Source: Paulinella micropora
Lineage: Eukaryota; Cercozoa; Imbricatea; Euglyphida
Direction: 5' to 3'
Length of the DNA: 52,348 nucleotides
Assembly (NCBI GenBank): GCA_009731375.1
Contig: BJOX01000085.1
Span: 134,964 to 187,311 of the forward strand
In this document: in pieces, positions 1-11,481 of the stretch
How positions within the stretch are numbered: position 1 is the first letter of the stretch
Layout: the number at the start of each line of letters is the position of its first letter
The notes under the pieces: generated by a model
Told to the model about the DNA's origin: nothing
Seen by the model: the letters and a program-made list of their open reading frames with translations, nothing else
Database searches by the model: none
Program-made: the position numbers and the translations under genes

Positions 1-79
1 GTAGGTAGATAGGTAGATAGGTAGGTAGGTAGGTAGGTAGGTAGGTAGGTAGGTAGGTGGATGGATGGATGGATGGATG

Positions 80-132
<53 letters not shown>

Positions 133-165
133 CTGGCTAGCTAGCTAGCTAGCTAGCTAGCTAGC

Positions 166-202
<37 letters not shown>
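1..202. repeat. GGTA/GATA/GCTA tetranucleotide array
   Basis: Uninterrupted tetranucleotide repeats: GGTA first, then GGAT, GATA, a short GCTA block near 133-167, and GATA again. The unit drifts by single-base changes, the usual picture for slippage plus point mutation. No coding content; open frames here are only repeat translations. Confidence 0.97.
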
Positions 203-204
<2 letters not shown>

Positions 205-271
205 CAGTATTTCTTACCAATAGGCTGCGCCCCCGCATCAAGCAAAACAGTCTTTCCAGATAGATAGATAT

Positions 272-305
<34 letters not shown>

Positions 306-336
306 CGCAGTATTTCTTACCAATAGGCTACGAGAC

Positions 337-372
<36 letters not shown>

Positions 373-427
373 CGCAGTATTTCTTACCGATAGGCTGCGC
401 CCCCGCATCAAGCAAAACAGTCTTTCC

Positions 428-470
<43 letters not shown>

Positions 471-570
471 GATAGATAGATAGAGATAGATAGATAGATA
501 GATAGATAGATCGCAGTATTTCTTACCAATAGGCTGCGCCCCCGCATCAAGCAAAAAAGTCTTGCCGTTT
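203..570 (-). repeat. Four copies of an exon-like unit (ankyrin-like reading) spaced by GATA arrays
   Basis: A unit of about 58 bp occurs at about 203-260, 305-336 (truncated), 372-430 and 511-570, separated by GATA arrays. Read on the minus strand, each complete copy carries LLDAGAQPI, which resembles the end of an ankyrin helix pair, followed at once by a good donor (gtaagaaat). The upstream end runs out of the microsatellite through ggaaag. The copy at 511-570 is the most divergent upstream and joins unique sequence to about 605. I read this as one small exon of a minus-strand gene plus duplicated copies. The ankyrin assignment rests on a very short motif and is tentative. Confidence 0.45.
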
Positions 571-624
571 GTCGTGATCCCCACCTTTTATCAACAAAAG
601 AAAGAAAGAAACAAACGAATGAAT

Positions 625-853
625 TCACACGTAAGTAAGTAAATGAGCAAGAATAAATGAATAAATGAATAAATGAATAGATGAATAGATGAATAAATGA
701 ATAAATGAATAGGTGAACAGATGAATAAATGAATACATGAATAAATGAATAAAGAAGCAGAATTTCCAGCTGTAATATTTTCTACATATAATATAATATA
801 CATAAATATATAACGTATGATATATATGAATACATGAATATGTNNNNNNNNNN
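625..853. repeat. AATGAATA-type octamer repeat and AT-rich spacer up to a 10-N gap
   Basis: About 655-750 is a degenerate array of gaataaat/gaatagat units, followed by AT-rich sequence with tatata runs and a 10-N gap at 844-853. No gene is visible. Confidence 0.8.
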
Positions 854-1057
854 GAGGAAGGACGTTGAAGAAAAAGGCAATCTAGGAATGGAGAGTGGGA
901 GGATAAGGAAGAAGAGAAAGAAAAGGAAGCCGTTAGTCCAAGTGTTTTGAGCACCGTAAGCTTGCGCAAGCTACAATGATGACATTGTGTAAAGGCCTAA
1001 ACCCCCGAAGGGACCTAGCCCGGGCTATGCAACACTGGACGGCTATGACGGAATACA
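854..1057 (-). mobile_element. LINE 3' UTR fragment, family with (ATCT)n tail
   Basis: The reverse complement matches the end of the LINE coding fragment and its 3' UTR on the + strand at 8300-8500. Shared landmarks include the stretch around tagccgtccagtgttgcat, the 'gggtttaggcct' segment and 'cttgcgcaagctta'. It is 5'-truncated just inside the coding end and runs into the gap at 844. No coding capacity remains. Confidence 0.8.
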
Positions 1058-1564
1058 GGATGAGAGATAAGGGGAGGATGAGAGGGAGGGCGGATTGGAG
1101 TTCTTCAATGTCTTTCCATTTGCTTGGTGTTGATGGCAAAATCAGGTGCTTTCTTCTTTCGATTGGTTCTTTCGGGGCACTTCTTGGACGAAATGAGAGT
1201 ATGTCTCGGCGTCAACACTGTGGGTGGAATCCGGGTTGACAATGCCGGGTTGTGACTTATAGTCCGGATGGACGTGCACTTTTGGACTCTTCTTTTCGAG
1301 GAGGCTCGAAGGATCTTCGTAAGGGTGGACATGAGCAAAATCTTCTCCAAGGGGTTTGAAGAAAAAGGCAAAATGGAGAGTGAGGTCTTGAGGAGGACAA
1401 GGAAGAAGAGAAAGAAAAGGAAGCCGTTCAAGCCGTTAGTCCAAGTGTTTTGAGCACCGTAAGCTTGCGCAAGCTACAATGATGACATTGTATGAGGCCT
1501 AAACCCCCGCAGGGACCTAGTCCGGGCTATGCAACACTGGACGGCTATGATGGAATGCAGTCAC
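1058..1564 (-). mobile_element. Second LINE 3' fragment with a divergent 3' extension
   Basis: 1356-1564 again matches (reverse strand) the 3' UTR seen at 8300-8500, including the CTTGCGCAAG palindrome. Sequence at 1058-1355 is not found elsewhere in the window; on the minus strand it lies between this copy and the next and ends with the same coding-end sequence. So two LINE ends appear to lie head to tail. The left copy joins the GATA array at 1565 directly. A 108-codon minus frame (1431-1105) exists here but I do not recognise it. Confidence 0.7.
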
Positions 1565-1581
1565 GATAGATAGATAGATAC

Positions 1582-1629
<48 letters not shown>

Positions 1630-1680
1630 TAGATAGATGGATGGATGGATGGATGGATGGATGGATAGATGGATGGATGA

Positions 1681-1738
<58 letters not shown>

Positions 1739-1804
1739 GGATGGATGGATGGATGGATGGATGGATAGATGGATAGATGAATAGATAGATAGATAGATAG
1801 ATAC

Positions 1805-1854
<50 letters not shown>

Positions 1855-1868
1855 GGATAGATAGATAA

Positions 1869-1925
<57 letters not shown>

Positions 1926-1930
1926 TAGAC

Positions 1931-1994
<64 letters not shown>

Positions 1995-2005
1995 GGATGG
2001 ATAGC
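1565..2005. repeat. GATA/GGAT microsatellite array
   Basis: Nearly pure GATA with GGAT blocks (about 1636-1675 and 1738-1770) and a short GACA block near 1904-1925. On the + strand it lies upstream of the first MORN exon visible in the window, so it is probably intron of that gene. Confidence 0.95.
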
Positions 2006-2022
2006 ATGGATTGACAGTTTAG

Positions 2023-2056
2023 GGAAATTTCAAAGATGGCAAGAGGAACAGGCAAG
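2023..2056 (+). CDS. MORN gene exon 1 (first visible)
   Basis: Acceptor acagtttag precedes the exon and donor gtgtgcat follows. It reads [11 protein letters not shown] plus one base (phase 1), the second half of a MORN unit. Joined to the next exon the split codon gives G, and the interval to the next DG is exactly 23 residues. The exon starts in phase 0 in mid-repeat, so an upstream exon ending in a DGxxYE-type sequence must lie further 5', probably left of the window. Confidence 0.72.
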
Positions 2057-2089
2057 GTGTGCATACAACCAACACAGACATATCTTGTT

Positions 2090-4192
<2,103 letters not shown>

Positions 4193-4195
4193 TAG

Positions 4196-4230
4196 GAGTA
4201 CAAACCTGGCCGGACGGGCGGCGCTACGAG
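4196..4230 (+). CDS. MORN gene exon 2
   Basis: Acceptor ctatatag is the end of the TATC array; donor gtaagtatgt is near-consensus and opens a GTAT array. The exon has a 2-nt lead and then reads [11 protein letters not shown], the W-P-DG-x-x-Y core of a MORN repeat. It ends in phase 0 and continues directly into GEWQEG of the next exon. Confidence 0.85.
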
Positions 4231-4239
4231 GTAAGTATG

Positions 4240-4273
<34 letters not shown>

Positions 4274-4312
4274 TGTATGTATGTATGCATGTATGTGTAT
4301 ATGTATGAACAG
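4231..4312 (+). repeat. 82-nt MORN intron made of GTAT repeats
   Basis: The whole intron is a (GTAT)n tract with small variations, from gtaagtatgtatatg to gtatgaacag. It lacks any pyrimidine tract before its AG, which is unusual for a spliceosomal intron. MORN sequence continues in phase across it. Confidence 0.8.
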
Positions 4313-4360
4313 GGCGAGTGGCAGGAGGGCGAAATGAACGGTCAAGGATCTCTAAGCTCG
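4313..4360 (+). CDS. MORN gene exon 3
   Basis: Sixteen full codons, reading [16 protein letters not shown], complete the MORN unit begun in the previous exon. The donor is gtaggtgtgtatg. Phase 0 on both sides. The following intron (4361-4865) begins with GTAT repeats and runs into the complementary CATA repeats, then ends in CATAG. Confidence 0.85.
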
Positions 4361-4865
4361 GTAGGTGTGTATGTATGTATGTATCATCATACATACATAC
4401 ATACATATACATACATACATACATACATACATACATACATACATACATACATGCATACATACATACATACATACATGCATACATACATACATACATACAT
4501 ACATGCATACATACATACACGTCTAACTACCTACCCTCGTACTCCCCAAGTACCTATGTACCTACCTACCAATTCATACATACATACATACATACATACA
4601 TACATGCATGCATACATACATACATACATACATACCTACCTACATACATACACATACATACATACCTACAACAAGCGCTGAGTTGGAAACCTACCTACTT
4701 TCCAATCACCTACCTACCTACCCATCCATCCATCCACATCCATTCATACATCCATGCATCCATGCATGCATACATACATACGTGCATACGTACATACATA
4801 CATACATACATACATACATACATACATACACACATACACACATAGATACATACATACATACATAG
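4361..4865 (+). repeat. MORN intron with GTAT then CATA arrays
   Basis: The first 25 nt are GTAT units, followed after catc by a long CATA array broken by short CTAC and CCAT blocks, ending in acatacatag. GTAT and CATA are reverse complements, so the transcript could fold at once near the donor (about 4366-4400). Confidence 0.85.
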
Positions 4866-4920
4866 AAAGACGGGAGGCACTATCAAGGCGAGTTCAAAAA
4901 GGACAAAAAACATGGACAAC
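4866..4920 (+). CDS. MORN gene exon 4
   Basis: Reads KDGRHYQGEFKKDKKHGQ plus a partial codon, a good MORN unit in register with the previous exon (23 residues between DG pairs). The donor lies inside a (GTAT)n tract. With the first GT (4921) the exon ends in phase 1, which puts the next exon out of the MORN frame. Using the GT one repeat unit later (4925) adds four bases, gives phase 2, restores the MORN frame and makes this repeat 24 residues. A single-base assembly error in the array is an alternative explanation. Confidence 0.78.
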
Positions 4921-5149
4921 GTATGTATGTATGTATGTATGTATGTATGTTGTATATATATATATATAATATGTATATATGTATGTATGTATGCATGTAT
5001 GTATGTTTGTTTGTTTGTTTCTTTGTTTGTTTGTTTGTGTGTATGTTTGTTCGTATGTATGTATGTATGTATGTATGTATTTATGTATTTATGTATGTAT
5101 GCATGTATGCATGCATGTATGTATGTATGTATGTATGTATGTATGTATG

Positions 5150-5181
<32 letters not shown>

Positions 5182-5226
5182 TGTATGTATGTATATAGTA
5201 TTTATGTACGTATGTACGCATGTGTA

Positions 5227-5306
<80 letters not shown>

Positions 5307-5345
5307 GCCTACCTACCTACCTACCTACCTACCTACCTATCTATG

Positions 5346-5430
<85 letters not shown>

Positions 5431-5488
5431 GTCTGTCTGTCTGTCTGCCTGTCTGTATATCCATACATCTATTCATCTATCCGTCTAG
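4921..5488 (+). repeat. MORN intron: GTAT, GTTT, then TATC/CTAC arrays
   Basis: Starts with GTAT units, with a GTTT block near 5005-5035, GTAT again to about 5222, then TATC, CTAC and CTGT blocks to the acceptor ccgtctag. The switch from a purine/T array to a pyrimidine-rich array gives the acceptor side a polypyrimidine-like context. Confidence 0.9.
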
Positions 5489-5545
5489 GCGAGTTTATCG
5501 GCAAGATGGGAGGCGCTATGAGGGCGAATTTGAACATGGCAAACG
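5489..5545 (+). CDS. MORN gene exon 5
   Basis: One-base lead, then [18 protein letters not shown] plus two bases (phase 2). Acceptor tccgtctag, donor gtacatac. It joins the exon at 6216, not the nearer exon-like block at 5651: the 5545-6216 join gives the correct codon and exactly 23 residues to the next DG-equivalent (CG). Confidence 0.83.
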
Positions 5546-5650
5546 GTACATACATACATACATACATACATACATACATACACACATACATACATACATA
5601 CATACATACATGCATGCATACATACATACATACATACATACATACATAAG

Positions 5651-5690
5651 GAGCACTTTGAGGGCGAATTTGAAAGCGGCAAGCGGAACA
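5651..5690 (+). pseudogene. Ghost copy of MORN exon 5 inside the following intron
   Basis: Sequence after acataag reads [13 protein letters not shown] and aligns base by base with the 3' half of exon 5 (EGEFEHGKR), but the donor has become gaacaac, the 5' half with DG is missing, and its phase does not fit either neighbour. It looks like a duplicated and decayed exon. Confidence 0.6.
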
Positions 5691-5816
5691 ACATAGATGC
5701 ATGCATGCATACATACATACATACATACATACATACATACATACATACATCACGCATACATACATGCATATATACATATGCATACATACATCAATACGTT
5801 CCTTCATATAGCAAAC

Positions 5817-6205
5817 GACAAGGCATACTCACATGACCGTAGGCTACAGCTTTACACGCATGCATTCATGCATGCATGCATACATACATACATACGCACA
5901 TACACACATACATACATACATACATACACACGCACATAGATACATACATGCAGGAAGGGACAAGGCCTTCTCACATGCCCCTAGGCTACCGCTATACATA
6001 CATAGCCACGCACATACATACATACATACACACGCACAGAGATATATACATGCAGGAAGGGACAAGGCATTCTGACATGGCCTTGTGGTACATGCAGGAA
6101 GGGACATCTCACATGGCCTTTTGATATACATGCAAAGCAAGGGACAAGGCATTCTCACATGGCCTTTTGACATACGGACAAGGCATGCTGACATGGCCTT
6201 TTGAC
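5817..6205 (+). pseudogene. Six ghost copies of the start of MORN exon 6
   Basis: Blocks related to the first half of the exon at 6216 (gggcagggcatactgacctg) recur near 5817-5842, 5953-5990, 6055-6088, 6093-6121, 6136-6172 and 6177-6208, separated by CATA-type spacers that shorten towards the real exon. The copies keep 'gacaaggcattct.acatggcct' but break the MORN frame. Some retain a following 'ggctaccgctataca', which resembles the KRY part of the real exon. Confidence 0.6.
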
Positions 6206-6215
6206 ATAAATGTAG

Positions 6216-6285
6216 GAAGGGGCAGGGCATACTGACCTGGCCTTGTGGGAAGCGCTACCAGGGCACCTTCTCCAACGGCCTGCAG
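6216..6285 (+). CDS. MORN gene exon 6
   Basis: One-base lead, then 23 codons containing KGQGILTWPCGKRYQ and GTFSNGLQ: the tail of one MORN unit and the head of the next. The canonical DG is CG here. Acceptor aaatgtag, donor gtgtgtag. It ends in phase 0 and continues in the exon at 10755. Confidence 0.83.
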
Positions 6286-6354
6286 GTGTGTAGCTAGCTA
6301 TCTATGTGCCTATCTACCTATCGATCGATCTATCTATCTATCTACCTATCTATA

Positions 6355-6422
<68 letters not shown>

Positions 6423-6425
6423 CGT
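6286..6425. repeat. TATC array at start of the 4.5-kb MORN intron
   Basis: After the donor gtgtgtagctag the sequence is TATC repeats with CTAC and TCGA variants up to the R1 element. Confidence 0.9.
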
Positions 6426-7303
6426 CCTGGGCATGACGGTAAACTGCATCCCGGAGTTGGACTCGACCCACTGGCACCTACAGCCTGGGGGTCGATCTAT
6501 CTATCTCCTTCAGCCCTTCACCAGCTGTTTTTGCAGTCGCAGCTGGTGCAGCGTGACTGGCCAGGGCTGATGACTACCCTTCATCGGCCCTCGATACACT
6601 CTCAAACTGTTCGGGAAAGCCCTAAGAGCCTTCGATACCGCGGCCTGCGGGAAACCGCAAGGTGCAGCAGTCGAGGTAACGCTCGTCGGATGGTAAAAAC
6701 TCGAAGGATATGGCCACGCAGGGAATAATGGGTAACCCGCAGCCAAGTCCCTTCTTGTCAGGCCAACCCCGCGCATGGCTCCTACTCGGTACGACTACCT
6801 CTGATTGGCTGCCTTGGACTGACTTGGTGTTCCGACGTGAGTTTAGTGACCAGTGGATATGGCAAATGGCCACTACTCTCGACGTCGGCCCACTTATGTC
6901 ACCGCTGCAGCTGGCCCGGTAGTCCTCCGTCGCCACTACCCAGTGGTGTCCTGACAAATGGGAAAGGTTCAGAGACTAGACGGGAGTGGGATCTTCCTGT
7001 GTGCGGGTAGGCACATAAGCAGGGAGATCTTAAGGTATAGTCCGGCCGCCGCGAAAGTGGTCGCCTTGGATGAAGCTCGAGGGTTGGTGTACCCCTCGGG
7101 CCCGAGCCTTGGCGGGGCACGTGATCACGGACACGTGTCTGGGTTGGTTCTACGGCCCTCTAGCCAGGGAGGGTCGTAGAACCGTCAGACTGCACAAATT
7201 CGGGGCCTAGTGCCCATTCCCAGCCCGCTACCCAGTCGCCGATTGGCGGCGGGGTGGAATGGATGCCTATGTCTTCGGATATGCAGAGCTGATAGACCAA
7301 ACA

Positions 7304-7304
<1 letters not shown>
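6426..7304 (+). mobile_element. R1 repeat copy A
   Basis: About 880 bp of GC-rich unique-looking sequence between TATC arrays. Its left edge (cccggagttggactcgaccca) and right edge (tggaatggatgcctatgtctt ... agaccaaacat) recur in the same orientation around the copy at 9918-10647, but the roughly 0.76-kb core between them (about 6490-7250) is in the opposite orientation there. The right edge runs directly into (ATCT)n, like a retrotransposon tail. No long ORF is present. Confidence 0.7.
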
Positions 7305-7361
<57 letters not shown>

Positions 7362-7362
7362 C

Positions 7363-8308
7363 TTTGCGGGTTTTAGAATTAGCTGCTGAGACAATACTTG
7401 AGACAACCACAGTGCATGACATGGACAAAGCCATGCAAGGGTGCTTCCTTCGTTTTGAAGACGCATGCCCTTTCGACCTCTCCTGGGCTCGCCTCATCGG
7501 AACCCGTAATCCCCGTTTAATCTCTTGGGTCATCAACGCAAGCACAAACTCGGTTATTACCCCCGACCTTAGACGTCTGTGGGGAATCATTCCCAACAAC
7601 AAGTGTGCCCTCTGTTCTGGTCAAGCACATCTATGCCACATCCTCTCCGGTTGCCATGTTGCCCTCAAACAAGGCCGCTATACCTGGCGTCATGACTCTG
7701 TGCTCTGCACTATTGAAGCTCCCCTTCAAAAACACATCGAGAGCCATAACAAACGCTCCCCTATAGACCAAAATGAATCAAAGTCTATGTTTGTGAAAGA
7801 GGGCGAGCAGAAGCCTAAGAGACAGTCATTTCATCGACCATCCCTGCTTGACACTGCAAACGATTGGCAACTCCAAACCCAATACACCGGTTCTGAGCAA
7901 GCCTTTCCTGTCCACATTTGTGTCACTGACCTCCGCCCCGATATCGTTGTCTGGTCACTGTCTACCAAGATATGTATTCTGATCGAGCTAACGTGCCCGG
8001 TCGAGGAAAACATCCTTGACGCACGAGCCTACAAGACCAACCGATACAACAAGCTCAAATCTCAAATCGAGGACAACGGATGGACCTGCCACCTTCGACC
8101 AATCGAATGCGGGGCTCGCGGCATGGTATCGTTCTCTGTTCATCGATGTTTCCGCGCCTTGGGTTTTTCCCATCCCCAATCCAAATCCCTTTGCTTCAAG
8201 CTATCCTCCTGCGTAGCTCGTTGCTCTTTTGCGATTTATCGCTCCTGTGCAGTCAAAAATTGGACTAATCTTCCTCTAGTCCGTATTGGTGACTGCATTC
8301 CATCATAG
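7363..8308 (+). pseudogene. 5'-truncated non-LTR retrotransposon, C-terminal coding fragment
   Basis: An open frame of about 314 codons directly following a TATC array, in frame with it by chance. It carries a CxxC...H...C zinc knuckle typical of the C-terminus of LINE polyproteins (CALC then HILSGC, followed by GRYTWRHDSVL). About 100 residues later comes a segment (RPDIVVW ... CILIELTCPVEENI) that looks like the PD...E-x-T core of a restriction-like or related C-terminal domain seen in many eukaryotic LINE proteins. Reverse transcriptase and endonuclease regions are missing, so this is a dead 5'-truncated copy. It stops at tcatag and is followed by its own 3' UTR and an (ATCT)n tail. Confidence 0.78.
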
Positions 8309-8723
8309 CCGTCCAGTGTTGCATAGCCCGGGCTAGGTCCCTGCGGGGGTTTAGGCCTCATACAATGTCATCATTGTAGCTTGCGCAAGCTTACGGTGCT
8401 CAAAACACTTGGACTAACGGCTTCCTTTTCTTTCTCTTCTTCCTTATCCTCCCACTCTCCATTCCTAGATTGCCTTTTTCTTCAACGTCCTTCCTCCTCT
8501 TCTTTTTCCAGAACACAGTCTACCCGTGATTCCCACCCGGACACATGCACAGTACACAAATTATTGTTTGATGTGAAACTGCGTTCCTTTGCAAGGACTA
8601 CATTCCTTTGCGACATCTCATCTATCTATATCTATCTATCTATCTATCTATCTACCTATCTCTCTCTCTCTCTCTATGTATATATATATGTATATATATA
8701 TCCATCCATCCATCCATCCATCC

Positions 8724-8795
<72 letters not shown>

Positions 8796-8796
8796 G
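8309..8796 (+). mobile_element. LINE 3' UTR and (ATCT)n/(ATCC)n tail
   Basis: The 3' UTR runs to about 8613 (gcgacatctc) and then passes into ATCT, a short TATATG block, CATC and TATC repeats to 8796. The UTR contains the palindrome CTTGCGCAAG and a C/T-rich stretch; parts recur on the minus strand at 854-1057 and 1356-1564. The tail suggests that this family ends in ATCT repeats rather than poly(A). Confidence 0.75.
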
Positions 8797-8840
8797 GGCT
8801 TGGTTTTTTGAAATGGGTGCCATCTGTCGACAGACAGAGA

Positions 8841-9272
8841 ATTAGGGGATGGTGTGGGTGTGCTGGGCCCGTGGTGGGGTGCCTTATGTGTGCCTAGCCA
8901 TACGCCTATAAGTCATATGCCGAAATAGCGACGGGAAGCACAATCCTGTTCCCTCAGGGTGCCCTTTCTCGCTTGTTGAGCCCGGAATAAAACCCACAGT
9001 GCTCTGTCGGTTTATACTAGACTGTCGAACAGTCTCGAAACTCCATCTGCTTACTGGGCCCTCTGTAATGGAGGTGGGAGCTCGTTCTGCAAGGGGCGCT
9101 TTATGGAACGAGCCCTGGCCCCGCCTGGTACTAGGAAGCTTTGGTATTGCCTGTATCAGTCCCTTCCATGCAAACATCACGGCTTAGCTGGGCATCGGGT
9201 TAATACTTTACCCACAGACTTCCTGGTTGACGAAATCAGAAGCTCCTTTTTTCTGACATTAGTCGATATTTC

Positions 9273-9274
<2 letters not shown>
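8841..9274 (+). mobile_element. R2 repeat copy 2, full length as seen here
   Basis: About 435 bp from gaattaggggatggtg to gtcgatatttc, followed at once by (ATCT)n. The same sequence occurs at 31253-31676 and 32910-33346, truncated at 2733-2871, and on the minus strand at 50658-50831. All copies have the ATCT array on their 3' side. No ORF of note; probably a non-autonomous retroelement or the 3' part of a LINE using the ATCT-tail machinery. Confidence 0.85.
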
Positions 9275-9319
<45 letters not shown>

Positions 9320-9369
9320 ATGGTGGTATGGTAAACGCTGTGATGGCTCATTCGCAAACGGTGCGAACG
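9320..9369 (+). pseudogene. Ghost copy of the second half of MORN exon 6
   Basis: Reads WYGKRCDGSFANGANE, aligning with WPCGKRYQGTFSNGLQ of the exon at 6216-6285. It lies in the intron 3 kb further on, has no AG acceptor before it (it follows TATC directly), and its inclusion would break the perfect phase-0 join from 6285 to 10755. I take it as a decayed exon duplicate. Confidence 0.55.
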
Positions 9370-9671
9370 AGTGCATGTATGCATGTATGTAAGTATGCAA
9401 GTATGTATGTATGTATGTATGCATGTATGTATGCATGTATGTATGCATGTATGTATGCATGTATGTATGCATGTATGTATGCATGTATGTATGCATGTAT
9501 GTATGCATGTATGCACGTATGCACGTATGCATGTATGCATGCATGCATGTATGTATGTATGTATGTATGTATGCATGCATGTTTGTATGTGTGTATGTAT
9601 GTGTATATGTATATATATATGTATGCATGTATGTATTTCTATCTATCCATCTATCCATCTATCTATCTATC

Positions 9672-9733
<62 letters not shown>

Positions 9734-9751
9734 CTATCTATCTATCTATTA

Positions 9752-9812
<61 letters not shown>

Positions 9813-9825
9813 CAATTGAAGTTAG

Positions 9826-9917
<92 letters not shown>
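9370..9917. repeat. GCAT/GTAT then TATC arrays
   Basis: 9370-9630 is an alternating GCAT-GTAT array (8-bp period in 9411-9510), then TATC to 9917. The short insert ctcaattgaagttag at 9812-9826 recurs at 11649-11663. Confidence 0.93.
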
Positions 9918-9918
<1 letters not shown>

Positions 9919-10645
9919 CCGGAGATGGACTCGGCCCATCCGCCGCTAGTTGGCGACTGGGTAGCGGGCTGGGAATGTGGCACTAGGCCCCGAATGTTGC
10001 AGTCTGAAACCTCCCTGGCTGGAGGGCTCAGGCTGATTCCAGACACGTGTCCGTGTACACGTGCCTCGCCAAGGCTCGGGTCCGAGGGGTACACCAACTC
10101 TCGAGCTTCATCTAAGGCGACCACTTTCGCGGCGGCCGGACTATACCTTAAGATCTCCCTGCTTATGTGCCTACCCGCACACAGGAAGATCCCACTCCCG
10201 TCTAGTCTCTGTACCTTTCCCGTTAGTAAGGCTACCACTGGACAGGGGCGACGGATGACTACCGGGTCCGCTTAGCGGAGCAGCGGTAGTCAACCGCTTA
10301 GGAGCCGTGTGCGCGGTAGCCTCACAAGAAGGGACGGTTACCGATTATTCCCTGTGTGCCATATCCTTATAGTTTTTATATATCATCTGACGAGCGTTAC
10401 CTTGCCTGCTGCACCTTGCGATTTCCCGCAGGCCGCGGTATCGAAGGCTCTTAGGGCTTTCTCGAACAGTTTGAGAGTGCATCAAGGACCCACGAAGGGT
10501 AGTCATCAGCCCTGGCCAGTCACTCTGCACCAGCTGCGACAAATCCGAAAAACACAGCTGGTGCAGGGCTGAAGGAGATAGATAGATCAACCCGGTTGGA
10601 ATGGATGCCCATGTCTTCTGATATGCAGAGCTGATAGACCAAACA

Positions 10646-10647
<2 letters not shown>
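9918..10647 (+). mobile_element. R1 repeat copy B, core inverted relative to copy A
   Basis: Left edge cccggagatggactcggccca and right edge ggttggaatggatgcccat ... agaccaaacat match copy A in the same direction. The interior from about 9930 to 10588 matches copy A only as the reverse complement, with an internal deletion and scattered substitutions. The right edge again runs into (ATCT)n. Confidence 0.72.
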
Positions 10648-10686
<39 letters not shown>

Positions 10687-10754
10687 CTCTATCTATCTAT
10701 CTATCTACCTACCTATCTATCTATCTTTGCATTTATATATGCGTATGTGTTCAG

Positions 10755-10815
10755 CACGGACGAGGCTCACTGAGCTGGCCTACTGGACATCGCTACGAGG
10801 GCGCGTTCCAAGAAG
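10755..10815 (+). CDS. MORN gene exon 7
   Basis: Acceptor gtgttcag, donor gtacacat. Reads HGRGSLSWPTGHRYEGAFQE plus one base (phase 1). Joined to the end of the exon at 6285 it gives NGLQ-HGRGSLSWP, and the interval between the CG and TG positions is exactly 23 residues, which supports a 4.47-kb intron spanning two R1 copies, a LINE fragment and R2. Confidence 0.84.
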
Positions 10816-10981
10816 GTACACATACATGCATACATTATATACATACATACATACATACTTACATACATACACACATACACACATACATACTGAACATCGC
10901 TACCAGGGCGCCTTCAAACGAGGGTATACATACATAATGCATGCATACATACGTGCATGCATACATACATACATACATACA

Positions 10982-11012
<31 letters not shown>

Positions 11013-11281
11013 GTACGTACGTACGTACGTACCTATGTACGTATATACGTACATACGTACATTCCTACCTACCTACATACATGCATACATACATACATAC
11101 ATACATACATACATACATACATGCATACATGCATGCATGCATACATACATACATACATACATACATACATTCATACATACATACATACATATATATATAC
11201 ATGCATACATACATACATACATACATGCACACGCACACATACACGCATACATACATACATACATACATACATACGCACACA

Positions 11282-11319
<38 letters not shown>

Positions 11320-11422
11320 CACACTCACAAACACACATACACACATACATACATACATACATACATACATACATACATACATACTTACATACGTAAGTAC
11401 GTACATACATACCTACATATAG
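10816..11422. repeat. CATA/CGTA/CACA array forming a MORN intron
   Basis: CATA repeats with GTAC, CTAC and a CA dinucleotide block near 11284-11330, ending in acctacatatag, the acceptor of the next exon. Confidence 0.92.
10888..10921 (+). pseudogene. Ghost copy of MORN exon 7
   Basis: Reads TEHRYQGAFKRG and is a close nucleotide copy of the 3' half of the exon at 10755-10815, still followed by a donor-like gtatacat, but its acceptor side is plain CATA repeat without AG. The phase works only if it is skipped. Confidence 0.6.
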
Positions 11423-11481
11423 ACTGGAGGGACGTGCAAGGCAAGTATAGCTGGCCAAATGGTGATCAATGCTACGGCACA
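11423..11481 (+). CDS. MORN gene exon 8
   Basis: Two-base lead completes a GAC codon from exon 7, then WRDVQGKYSWPNGDQCYGT. The 23-residue register from TG (exon 7) to NG here is exact. Donor gtaacttc at 11482. This is the last clear MORN unit. Confidence 0.8.

Noticed and set aside
203-570. CRISPR-like array (repeats with spacers)
   Set aside because: Spacers are GATA microsatellites, the genome is eukaryotic, and there are no associated genes.
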